Shown piece by piece: positions 1-6,529 of a stretch of 16,782 nt of DNA. Every line of letters starts with the position of its first letter. Within the stretch, counting starts at the first letter, position 1. Source of the stretch: Veillonellaceae bacterium UBA5809 (GTDB lineage Bacteria > Bacillota > Negativicutes > Veillonellales > Dialisteraceae); contig DIDD01000068.1 of NCBI GenBank assembly GCA_002417965.1, positions 3,110 to 19,891 of the forward strand, given 5' to 3'. The position numbers were made by a program, and so were the translations under genes. The notes below the pieces were generated by a model. The model did not search any database. It saw only the letters and a list, made by a program, of their open reading frames with translations, and was not told the DNA's origin.

Positions 1-1074
1 GGTGTTGTGATTGACCCCAAAAGCCTGATTGAAGAGATGAGACGGCTGGAAGCGGCCGGGATCGATGCGGAGCATCTGCAGATCTCAACCCGTGCCCATG
101 TGGTGTTCCCCTATCACGTCCGTCTGGATGAAGTGGAGGAATCAGGCAAGGGAAGTCAGAAAATCGGTACGACAAAGAACGGCATCGGACCCTGCTATGC
201 AGACAAAATCAACCGTATCGGCATCCGTATGTGCGACCTCATGGATAAAAAAGTATTTGCGGAAAAACTGAAATCCAATTTGGAGCAGAAGAACAAGATT
301 CTGGAAAGACTTTACGGTGCGGAAGGCTTTGACTATAAAGCCATGCTGAGCAACTATCTCCGCTATGCGGACATTCTCCGGCCCTATGTATGTGATACGA
401 ACTATACTGTGCAGAAGCTGGTGGCCGAGGGTAAGCGGGTTCTGTTCGAAGGGGCCCAGGCCTCTATGCTGGACTGCGACAACGGCACCTATCCCTTTGT
501 GACCAGTTCTCATCCCACCGCCGGCGGCGCCTGCATCGGGGCCGGCATTGGACCGCACATGATGCAGAATATCTACGGTGTGGTCAAGGCATACAGCACA
601 CGTGTGGGCCAGGGACCGTTTCCGACAGAGCTTCTCAATGAGACAGGAGAACATATCCGCAGCACAGCCCATGAATACGGGACGGTCACAGGCCGCCCGC
701 GCCGTGTGGGCTGGCTGGATACCCGGGCGGTACGCTATGCGGCGGCGCTGAACAGCTTTGATTATCTGGCAGTGACCCGTCTGGATGTGCTGGATGACAT
801 GGATGAAATTCAGGTATGCACAGGCTATGAATATGAAGGAAAGCCCCTTGAAGAATATCCGGCGGATCTGAATCTGCTGGAAAAAGTAACCCCTGTGTAC
901 CGCACCTTCCCGGGATGGAAAACAGCCATCAGCGATATCCGATCCTACAGTGAACTGCCTGAAAAAGCAAGAAACTATCTGGAAGCTGTTTCGGAACTGA
1001 TCGGCGTGCCCGTGGGCATCGTCAGCGTCGGCCCTTCCCGTGAACAGACCATTGTGGTGAAGGACGTATTCTGA
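1..1074 (+). CDS. purA: Adenylosuccinate synthetase, 5'-truncated by the window edge
   Basis: This enzyme joins IMP and aspartate using GTP, the first committed step from IMP to AMP, in the cytoplasm. The reading frame is open from base 1 (first residues GVVIDPKSL), so the start codon and the N-terminal GTP P-loop lie upstream of the window. About 357 residues of a protein that is usually about 430 are present. Visible family blocks are IGTTKNGIGPCYADK, the IMP-site segment VLFEGAQASMLDCDNGTYPFVTSS, TRVGQGPFPTEL, TGRPRRVGWLD and the C-terminal GVPVGIVSVGPSREQTI. The GTG at 7-9 is internal and is not the start. The gene is followed after 23 bases by a small VOC-family gene that may be cotranscribed. 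Confidence 0.97.
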   Translation, partial: GVVIDPKSLIEEMRRLEAAGIDAEHLQISTRAHVVFPYHVRLDEVEESGKGSQKIGTTKNGIGPCYADKINRIGIRMCDLMDKKVFAEKLKSNLEQKNKILERLYGAEGFDYKAMLSNYLRYADILRPYVCDTNYTVQKLVAEGKRVLFEGAQASMLDCDNGTYPFVTSSHPTAGGACIGAGIGPHMMQNIYGVVKAYSTRVGQGPFPTELLNETGEHIRSTAHEYGTVTGRPRRVGWLDTRAVRYAAALNSFDYLAVTRLDVLDDMDEIQVCTGYEYEGKPLEEYPADLNLLEKVTPVYRTFPGWKTAISDIRSYSELPEKARNYLEAVSELIGVPVGIVSVGPSREQTIVVKDVF

Positions 1075-1097
1075 CAGAGTCTCCGGAAAGGCGGATT

Positions 1098-1493
1098 ATG
1101 AATCACTCAGAGACGGTACTGCGGTTCCATCACATGGGGGTTCCCGTAACAGAACCGCGGCCGGGAGAGCGGTACAGCGGACCTTTTGATATGTATACAT
1201 CGGACGGGATAAACGGGGATATCCATATCCAGTTCCACCGGTTCGGGCCCAGGTGCCCTCTGCACCCGGCCATACAAAATCAGGTTCATATAGCTTTCGT
1301 GACAGATGACATAAAAGGATATCTGGAAGGAAAACAGGTGATCATGCCGCTGTATGAGCCTTTCCCCGGCTATCGGGCGGCCATGATTCTCCTTGACGGA
1401 TGTCCGGTGGAAATCATTGAAACCACGCTCAGTGAAGAGGAAATATGGGGAAAACCGCACAGCCGCACAGTGCTCTATCCTGATGCGGAATAA
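1098..1493 (+). CDS. Small VOC-superfamily (glyoxalase/bleomycin-resistance fold) protein
   Basis: This 131-residue protein has the size and layout of a single-domain VOC protein. An N-terminal strand FHHMGVPV carries histidines near residues 11-12, HIAFVTDDI lies in the middle, and a C-terminal VEIIET strand has the acidic residues that bind metal in many family members. VOC proteins range from lyases and dioxygenases to binding proteins, so the substrate cannot be assigned. The start ATG follows an AAAGGCGGA ribosome site. It lies 23 bases after purA and just ahead of a strong terminator, so it is probably the last gene of the purA transcript. The link with purine synthesis is positional only. 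Confidence 0.75.
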   Translation: MNHSETVLRFHHMGVPVTEPRPGERYSGPFDMYTSDGINGDIHIQFHRFGPRCPLHPAIQNQVHIAFVTDDIKGYLEGKQVIMPLYEPFPGYRAAMILLDGCPVEIIETTLSEEEIWGKPHSRTVLYPDAE

Positions 1494-1499
1494 GCGGTC

Positions 1500-1538
1500 A
1501 AAAATGTGCCGGAAGAATTTTTCTTCCGGCACATTTTT
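1500..1538. terminator. Bidirectional intrinsic terminator after purA-VOC
   Basis: A perfect 18-bp inverted repeat (1500-1517 and 1521-1538) with a TTT loop begins with five A and ends with five T. It should terminate transcription arriving from either side. Confidence 0.9.
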
Positions 1539-1565
1539 GCGGCCTTTTTAAAGAAAAAACGGTGA

Positions 1566-1594
1566 TTGCCGGACTTTGCGGCCTGATTTATAAT
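1566..1594 (+). promoter_or_regulatory. Sigma-70 type promoter of the kimA-like unit
   Basis: A -35 of TTGCCG (1566-1571) is separated by exactly 17 bases from a perfect TATAAT (1589-1594). Transcription should begin near 1601, giving a leader of about 190 bases before the permease gene. Confidence 0.75.
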
Positions 1595-1599
1595 AGGAG

Positions 1600-1743
1600 G
1601 GAAGACATGTCTCCGCCTTGCGGAGCATGGATAGAAGGCCTCCCTTCCGTGAGGCCGTGCGGGACAGAGAGACGGAATCTGCAGACCTGTTTCAGGAGGC
1701 AGTATTCTTCCCGTACGGATCCCTTATAAGGGAGGGCTTTTTC
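1600..1743 (+). promoter_or_regulatory. Structured 5' leader of the kimA-like gene, class not recognised
   Basis: The leader folds into a series of hairpins. Stem 1 is CTCCGC/GCGGAG (1611-1616 with 1620-1625), extended by CATG/CATG. Stem 2 is GGCCTC/GAGGCC (1637-1642 with 1651-1656). A long arm, GTGCGGGA with TCCCGTAC (1657-1664 with 1709-1716), encloses a second stem GAAT-CTGC-CCTG/CAGG-GCAG-ATTC (1675-1707). The last element, TCCCTTATAAGGGA (1720-1733), is followed by GGGC and five T, so it resembles a weak terminator. AAGGGAGG (1728-1735) could instead pair with CCTCCCTT (1639-1646) in hairpin 2, a mutually exclusive fold typical of switches. Bacillus kimA is controlled by a c-di-AMP (ydaO) riboswitch, but I cannot find the conserved ydaO core here. 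It could be a divergent or new regulatory RNA, or a simple attenuator. Confidence 0.55.
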
Positions 1744-1793
1744 TGTCAGGCTGTTTAAAAACGCCGTACACCTTCAGAAAGAAGTGTGCCAAC

Positions 1794-3632
1794 ATGATGC
1801 GGTTAAAAAGACTGTTAATAGGAAGACCTTTGAAAAGTGAAGAGGCGCAGGGACAGCATCTGTCCAAAACATCTGCGCTGGCAATTTTTTCTTCTTCCGC
1901 TTTATCTTCCGTAAGCTACGGACCTGAGCAGATTGCCCTAGCCCTGGCGGTGCCGGGCCTGATTACCTACGGATATTTTTTGTATGCCCTGATTCCGATT
2001 CTGGCACTGCTGGCAGCGGTGACCATATCCTATACCCAGGTGGCGAAAGCCAATCCCGGCGGGGGCGGGGCTTATTCGGTAGCCAAAGAGAACCTGGGGG
2101 AACTGCCCGCCCTGGCGGCAGGAGCGGCTCTTTTTTCAGACTATACACTGACGGTGGCTGTCAGCATCACATCCGGAACGGAAGCCCTTACATCGGCTTT
2201 TCCCGCTTTGATTCCCCACCGGCTGCTGATTGATCTGGCAGTCCTGATCGGGGTGCTCATGCTGATTAATCTGCGGGGGGTCAGTGAATCGGCCAAAGCC
2301 TTTGTGTTTCCCACCTATCTATTTGTCGGGGGCATTCTGGGGGTGATCGGGCTGGGACTGTACCAGACCTGGGCCGGAACGGCGCCGGTGATCCCTGCGG
2401 TCTCCGAGGAGAAACAGGGAATGAACTGGCTGATCTTTTTCCTGATTCTCCGCGCCTTTGCCAACGGGTGCAGTTCCATGACAGGGATTGAAGCCATTGC
2501 CAACGGAGTGCCCACCTTTAAAAAACCGCAGAGCCGCAATGCCGTTATTACGACCTACTGGATGTCAGGGCTTCTGGCCGTCATGCTGTGCGGCATTTCA
2601 TTCCTGATTCTCCATCATCATATCCTGCCTGTTCCCGGTGTGACGATGATGTCCCAGCTGACAGAAGAAACCGTGGGGCGGGGCGCTCTGTACTACTATA
2701 TCCAGATGGTGACCATGCTGATTCTTTTTCTGGCGGCCAATACAGCCTATAACGGACTGCCTCCCCTTATGTCTCTGATGGCCAGGGACGGATACCTTCC
2801 CCGGTACCTGGGCGAACGGGGCGAACGGCTCAGCTATTCCAACGGCATTCTTCTCCTGACGGCGGCCTCGGCGCTGCTGCTGATTGTCTTTGACGGAGAT
2901 ATGGAAAGCCTTATCGCCCTCTATTCCGTGGGCGTATTTATTTCCTTTACCATTGCCCAGTGCGGCATGGTTGTTCACTGGAGGCGGCAGCAGGGAGAAA
3001 ACTGGAAATGGCGGCTGGCGGTCAATGCCTTCGGGGCGTTGATCACAGGCGTGGTGGTGATCATCCTGACCGTGACCAAGTTTCTGGACGGAGCCTGGAT
3101 TGTTCTCCTGTTTGTGCCTCTGATGGTTATGGGGTTCCGGAAAATCCGGGTCCATTATGTAGAGATGGGAAAAGAACTGGTTCTTTCTGCAGATGAACCG
3201 CTGTCCTATATGGATCATCCCATCCGGAAGAACTGCGTGATTGTTCCTATTTCCTATCCCACGAGGAGTGCCGTGAAAGCCCTGCGCTATGCCCGTAAAA
3301 TCGGGGATGAAATCATTGCCGTCCACATTGCGGAGAATGAAGAAACAGCCCGGGCTGTGGCAGCGGTATGGTCGGGCAGAGATCCGGAACTGGAACTGGT
3401 GACGCTCTATTCTCCTTACCGGCTGGTGATCCAGCCCCTGCTGGACTTTGTCCAGAAAACAGCGGATAAACAGGCCCCTGATGACTGTGTGACTGTACTG
3501 ATACCGGAGGTGCGTACGGAACGGTGGTGGCACCGTCTGCTTCATAACCAGACGGGACTGGTGCTCCGCACACTCCTGATCAGACGGGAGAATGTAGTGG
3601 TCACGACCATTACATTCCGGGTGCATCATTAA
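1794..3632 (+). CDS. kimA: KimA-type K+ importer (APC superfamily)
   Basis: The 612-residue protein is collinear from end to end with my recollection of Bacillus subtilis KimA (about 607 residues), the high-affinity proton-coupled potassium importer inhibited by c-di-AMP. Shared blocks are FLIGRPLKS-like LLIGRPLKSEEAQG, ALSSVSYGPEQ, GGGAYSVAKENLGE, DYTLTVAVSITSGT, TGIEAIAN and ALYSVGVFI, and a C-terminal cytosolic domain (about 455-612) ending near WWHRLLHNQTGLVLR. About twelve membrane segments precede that domain. Ion-site residues Y42, D116, Y117, T120, S124, T230 and E233 match KimA. The conserved TM1 aspartate (D36 in B. subtilis) is serine at residue 35. Tandem ATG codons open the gene with only a weak AGAAAGAAG ribosome site. 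A BioD-like gene follows 17 bases later, probably cotranscribed. Confidence 0.9.
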   Translation: MMRLKRLLIGRPLKSEEAQGQHLSKTSALAIFSSSALSSVSYGPEQIALALAVPGLITYGYFLYALIPILALLAAVTISYTQVAKANPGGGGAYSVAKENLGELPALAAGAALFSDYTLTVAVSITSGTEALTSAFPALIPHRLLIDLAVLIGVLMLINLRGVSESAKAFVFPTYLFVGGILGVIGLGLYQTWAGTAPVIPAVSEEKQGMNWLIFFLILRAFANGCSSMTGIEAIANGVPTFKKPQSRNAVITTYWMSGLLAVMLCGISFLILHHHILPVPGVTMMSQLTEETVGRGALYYYIQMVTMLILFLAANTAYNGLPPLMSLMARDGYLPRYLGERGERLSYSNGILLLTAASALLLIVFDGDMESLIALYSVGVFISFTIAQCGMVVHWRRQQGENWKWRLAVNAFGALITGVVVIILTVTKFLDGAWIVLLFVPLMVMGFRKIRVHYVEMGKELVLSADEPLSYMDHPIRKNCVIVPISYPTRSAVKALRYARKIGDEIIAVHIAENEETARAVAAVWSGRDPELELVTLYSPYRLVIQPLLDFVQKTADKQAPDDCVTVLIPEVRTERWWHRLLHNQTGLVLRTLLIRRENVVVTTITFRVHH

Positions 3633-3649
3633 AAGAAAGGAGACAGACG

Positions 3650-4759
3650 ATGGGACAGATCTATATTGCATCGGCTTCGGCAGGAGGCAAAACCTTTGTA
3701 ACGGCGCTCCTGGCATCCCTGCTTAGGCGCAGCGGAAAAACCGCAGAGCCGGTCAAGCTCATTGATACGGGGGCCCAGTGGAATGAAAAGGGAGAATGGA
3801 CCTCGGGAGATATGGAATTTCTCATGAAAACAGCAGGGATTCCGGTGGACCGGATTCACGAATTATGCCCGTATATCTGTGTGAATGATATGGATCCGGT
3901 TCCCGCGGCGGCAGCGGAGGGCCTTTCTGTGGAGACCGCCGTCATGGAAGCCTGCGCAGACCGTTCGGCCCGGTCCTGCATGTGGTCTCTGATTGACGGA
4001 ACAGGCGGACTGGGCACAGAACTGGGAGCCGGGTATACAGCCGCTGATTTCTGCCGGAGGAAAAGCTGTCCTGTACTCCTCGTTGTGCGTGCCGGCGGAG
4101 GCATGACTGATGAAGCGGCCCGTTCGGCCGGCTATGCGGCAGGGCGGGGGGCGTCTGTCCGGGCTATACTGATCAACGGGGCGGATGCGCTCCGTCCGGA
4201 GGTTCTGGATGCATCGGCGTCCGATATGGAGCGTATCACAGGGGTTCCCGTTATCGGGAGGCTTCCTCTGTATCAGGATAGCCTGACCGTCGAAAAAATG
4301 GATGCATTTCTCCGGGCCCATGCGGATATGGACCGTTTCATCCGTCTTTTTGGGCAGGACAGAACCGTTTCCCCGGCACAGATTGTGGAAAAAGCGCTGA
4401 CATCTATTCTTTCCCTGCAGGGGGCGCCCAATGAAACAGTCCCGTCTTTTATGTCAGAATCCTATATACAGATAACGGACGGACACGCCATGGACAGACG
4501 GGCTCTGACAGATCACATACAGGCGCTGCAGAAACAGTGCTGTTCCATAAAAATACATTTTCTCCGTCTGGAAAGTATGGGAGAAGCTGTTTTTTCCCGG
4601 CACCGCGCAGATGTCTGCAGACAGGACCAAACGGCGGTCTCTTTTGAAGTCATGGCCCTTTTTCAGGTCAGTAACGGGAAAATTTTGTCCTGTACAGAAA
4701 CTGTAAAACAGATTTCAGGCTGTCCGGCGGACAGAAATCTGGGATCAGCCCTGTCCTGA
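3650..4759 (+). CDS. BioD-like P-loop ATPase with a C-terminal NTF2/SnoaL-like domain
   Basis: Residues 1-220 resemble dethiobiotin synthetase. There is an N-terminal strand and loop ending AGGKT (K14, T15), a lysine at K36 in the position of the BioD KPV motif, D54 in SGDMEFL matching the Mg-binding aspartate, IDGTGG (116-120) for the usual VEGAGG, then LLVVRAGGG, AILINGAD and GVPVIGRLPLY. The P-loop lacks its usual first glycine, and the catalytic glutamate is aspartate. BioD is normally about 225 residues. Here about 145 more follow, and residues 255-357 read like an NTF2/SnoaL-type small domain (YIQITDGHAMDRRALTDHI, then a strand ending FQVSNGKILSCTET). No other biotin gene is nearby, so true dethiobiotin synthesis is doubtful. 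A good AAGGAG site precedes ATG. The gene is probably coexpressed with kimA. Confidence 0.65.
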   Translation: MGQIYIASASAGGKTFVTALLASLLRRSGKTAEPVKLIDTGAQWNEKGEWTSGDMEFLMKTAGIPVDRIHELCPYICVNDMDPVPAAAAEGLSVETAVMEACADRSARSCMWSLIDGTGGLGTELGAGYTAADFCRRKSCPVLLVVRAGGGMTDEAARSAGYAAGRGASVRAILINGADALRPEVLDASASDMERITGVPVIGRLPLYQDSLTVEKMDAFLRAHADMDRFIRLFGQDRTVSPAQIVEKALTSILSLQGAPNETVPSFMSESYIQITDGHAMDRRALTDHIQALQKQCCSIKIHFLRLESMGEAVFSRHRADVCRQDQTAVSFEVMALFQVSNGKILSCTETVKQISGCPADRNLGSALS

Positions 4760-4770
4760 TCCGGATGCAC

Positions 4771-4805
4771 AAAAAAAGACAGTTCTCCGAGGACTGTCTT
4801 TTTTT
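4771..4805. terminator. Bidirectional intrinsic terminator
   Basis: A 13-bp A7-GACAGT / ACTGTC-T7 stem (4771-4783 with 4793-4805) is extended inward by three pairs around a CCG loop. It sits between the convergent BioD-like and surface-adhesin-like genes and serves both. Confidence 0.9.
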
Positions 4806-4819
4806 GCGGCCGGGATATT

Positions 4820-5200
4820 TTACAGAAGAGCGTAGATATCTCCAATAGCTGATCCGGGAATTACAGGATCCCATTTGTAGTTGTTGACAGACGGGGTAAA
4901 TACCGATGTCTGATTGCCGTCTTTGTCATACGTAGCGGCATTCATAATGGCGGAACGCTGATAACCGGTGTTAAACAGATACTGGACCATGTCAAAATGG
5001 CCGTCTGAATAGGTATACTTGGACCATACCTTGACATAGCCGTTGTTCCGCTTGACCGTGTCCGTATCAATATACAGACTGTAGTCGGCGCTGGATTCAA
5101 CCCAGTACCAGTTAACCGCGCCGGCGGTCTCCCCGCCGGCCATACAGGCAGACAGCAGAAGAATTGCCGTGAGCAGCGCTTTTCTGAAATTTTTCATCAT
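4820..5200 (-). CDS. Exported surface-adhesin-E-like protein, probable lipoprotein
   Basis: This small exported protein has 126 residues. The N-terminus has lysine and arginine followed by a hydrophobic stretch LLTAILLLSAC, and LSAC (16-19) fits a lipobox. A signal peptidase I site after TAGA (residue 28) is an alternative. The mature part begins NWYWVESSADYSLYIDTDTVKR and continues with VKVWSKYTY. It thus has the WYxV, YIDxxTV and VWxKY pattern of the surface-adhesin E-like domain common in Negativicutes and other diderms. The function of this domain is not established beyond surface association. The start has tandem ATG codons behind a GAGGA ribosome site. It is a single gene with its own promoter (5301-5329) and a terminator shared with the convergent operon. 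Confidence 0.7.
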   Translation of the reverse strand: MMKNFRKALLTAILLLSACMAGGETAGAVNWYWVESSADYSLYIDTDTVKRNNGYVKVWSKYTYSDGHFDMVQYLFNTGYQRSAIMNAATYDKDGNQTSVFTPSVNNYKWDPVIPGSAIGDIYALL

Positions 5201-5244
5201 CCATCACAGTCCTCTTCCCAAAAAATCATCCGGTACAGACGCAG

Positions 5245-5274
5245 AAAAGGCAGACCCATAACCAGCGGCCTGCC
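5245..5274 (-). terminator. Leader hairpin (attenuator-like) of the surface-adhesin-like gene
   Basis: Read on the reverse strand, GGCAGGCC (5274-5267) pairs with GGTCTGCC (5256-5249), eight pairs with one G-U, and is followed by TTTTCTG. It lies between the promoter at 5301-5329 and the start at 5200, so it would act as a leader terminator. The T-run is short, so the strength is uncertain. Confidence 0.4.
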
Positions 5275-5300
5275 CTGTGAGTTCTCCGGCAGTGTCTCTT

Positions 5301-5329
5301 ATCATACCCCCTGCTGTGGAGAAATGCAA
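5301..5329 (-). promoter_or_regulatory. Promoter of the surface-adhesin-like gene
   Basis: On the reverse strand TTGCAT (5329-5324) and TATGAT (5306-5301) are separated by 17 bases. The leader would be about 95 bases long. Confidence 0.6.
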
Positions 5330-5382
5330 TCCTTGAGTATAGAATAAAATAGGAGCAGAACTGTTCTAAAACGTATACAGGA

Positions 5383-5414
5383 TTGACAGGGTTTGGGAAG
5401 CGTGCTAATATAAT
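5383..5414 (+). promoter_or_regulatory. metQ: Promoter of the SAM riboswitch-metQ transcript
   Basis: A perfect TTGACA (5383-5388) is followed after 17 bases by TAATAT (5406-5411) with an upstream TGC extended -10. An overlapping TATAAT (5409-5414) is at 20-base spacing. Either places the start just before the riboswitch. Confidence 0.7.
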
Positions 5415-5431
5415 GATACATTTTCATAAAC

Positions 5432-5530
5432 GTTCATCAAGAGCGGAGGAGGGACTGGCCCTGTGAATCCGCGGCAACCATTCGAAAGAAAAGGTGCCAA
5501 TTCCAGCGGGGATTGCCCGGAAGATGATTC
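5432..5530 (+). promoter_or_regulatory. SAM-I (S-box) riboswitch aptamer
   Basis: The order of conserved S-box segments is intact: ATCAAGAGCGGAGGAGGGAC, then CTGGCCCTGTGAATCCG, CGGCAACC, and AAGGTGCCAATTCCAGC. The P1 helix pairs TCATC (5434-5438) with GATGA (5523-5527). The aptamer binds S-adenosylmethionine. In this family binding favours the downstream terminator and switches off methionine uptake or synthesis genes. That fits the metQ gene it precedes. Confidence 0.95.
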
Positions 5531-5541
5531 TGCTCGCACAG

Positions 5542-5573
5542 CTTTTTATCTTTTGGGATAAAGAGTTTTTTTT
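5542..5573 (+). terminator. Riboswitch-controlled terminator (expression platform)
   Basis: A nine-pair stem, CTTTTTATC (5542-5550) with GATAAAGAG (5557-5565), has a six-base loop and is followed by eight T. It lies 12 bases after the aptamer and 72 bases before metQ, as expected for an S-box OFF switch. Confidence 0.85.
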
Positions 5574-5644
5574 ATGGCTCTTTTACAGAAGCGGAACCGG
5601 GGAAGGCAGATCTCTCCTGATGAATAAAAAAAGGAGGAAAAAAT

Positions 5645-6478
5645 ATGAATTTCAGAAAAATTGTATTGGCTTCAGCGGCGGCAGCTGTTTTTGCAGGGCT
5701 GCTGACAGGCTGCGGGAGCTCTTCATCGGGCGGACAGGCTGCATCCAAAGCGGAAAAAACAGAAATCACTGTGGGCATTACACCGGGCTCCAGCGACCAG
5801 ATTATGGAGGTTGTGGCCAAAGAAGCGGCTAAACAGGGACTTACGGTCCATCCCAAAGTCTTTTCGGACTATATTACACCTGACCAGGCGCTGGCTAACG
5901 GGGACATTGATCTCAATGCCTTCCAGCATCAGCCGTTCCTGGATGCATTTAATGAAAAGAACGGGACGAAGCTGGTCAGCATCGGGAAGACCTATCTGGC
6001 GCCCCTGGGTCTGTATTCCAAAAAATACAGAGACGTGAAAGATATTCCTGACGGAGCCACCATTGCCATCCCCAATGATCCGTCCAACGGAGGCCGTGCC
6101 CTTCTGCTGCTTCAGCGGGAAGGCTGGATCAAACTGAAGCCGGATGTGCCGTCCACCAAGGTGACGCCCCAGGATGTCGTGGAAAACACGAAAAACCTGA
6201 AGATTATTGAACTGGAAGCGGCCCAGCTGCCCCGGTCTCTCGACGATACAGATGCTTCTGTAATTAATGCCGGCTATGCCATCTCCGCAGGCCTGAACAG
6301 CCAGAAAGATGCCATCGCGGTGGAAGACAACACCAGCCCCTATGTGAATATCATTGCCGCCCGTCCGGAAGATATCAACAATCCGGCCTACCAGAAATTT
6401 GTGAAAATTTTCCAGTCAGAGGAAGTCAAAAAATATATCAATGACACCTTTGCGGGAGCACTCGTTCCCGTATGGTAA
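5645..6478 (+). CDS. metQ: Methionine-binding lipoprotein MetQ (NlpA family)
   Basis: This is the substrate-binding lipoprotein of the MetNIQ D/L-methionine ABC importer, anchored outside the cytoplasmic membrane. The 277-residue protein has a signal peptide with lipobox LLTGC (C23) and a Ser/Gly linker. It then has the family blocks TVGITPGSSDQIMEVV, FSDYITPDQALANGDIDLNA, FQHQPFLD, KTYLAPLGLYSKKY, IPDGATIAIPNDPSNGGRAL, AAQLPRSLDD and NAGYAISAGL. The start is fixed by an AGGAGG site six to seven bases upstream. Control by the SAM-I riboswitch at 5432-5573 supports methionine as the ligand. metN and metI are not adjacent, and the gene is closed by its own terminator, so it is an orphan binding protein that must use a transporter encoded elsewhere. 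Confidence 0.95.
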   Translation: MNFRKIVLASAAAAVFAGLLTGCGSSSSGGQAASKAEKTEITVGITPGSSDQIMEVVAKEAAKQGLTVHPKVFSDYITPDQALANGDIDLNAFQHQPFLDAFNEKNGTKLVSIGKTYLAPLGLYSKKYRDVKDIPDGATIAIPNDPSNGGRALLLLQREGWIKLKPDVPSTKVTPQDVVENTKNLKIIELEAAQLPRSLDDTDASVINAGYAISAGLNSQKDAIAVEDNTSPYVNIIAARPEDINNPAYQKFVKIFQSEEVKKYINDTFAGALVPVW

Positions 6479-6488
6479 GAAAAACCGG

Positions 6489-6529
6489 AAAAAAGAGAAA
6501 CGGTCCTTAAACGGCCGTTTCTCTTTTTT
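6489..6529. terminator. Bidirectional terminator overlapping the methyltransferase 3' end
   Basis: A perfect 15-bp repeat A6-GAGAAACGG (6489-6503) with CCGTTTCTC-T6 (6515-6529) ends metQ. Its right arm lies inside the last codons of the convergent methyltransferase, whose stop is at 6507-6509. Confidence 0.9.

Noticed and set aside
1595..1743. The kimA leader as a 6S RNA, SRP RNA, T-box or known metal riboswitch
   Set aside because: It has no single long bulged hairpin (6S), no GGAAG-type SRP apical motif, no T-box sequence, and no M-box or yybP-ykoY core that I could recognise. It is left as unclassified.
2598..3716. Long reverse-strand open frame (372 codons) opposite the kimA-like gene
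   Set aside because: It lies antisense to a clear full-length transporter, its product is rich in His, Pro and Gln with no recognisable domain, and it has no ribosome site. It is a by-product of codon bias.
5494..5832. Forward open frame through the SAM riboswitch terminator
   Set aside because: It overlaps the aptamer, the terminator and the start of metQ in another frame, so it is not a leader peptide.
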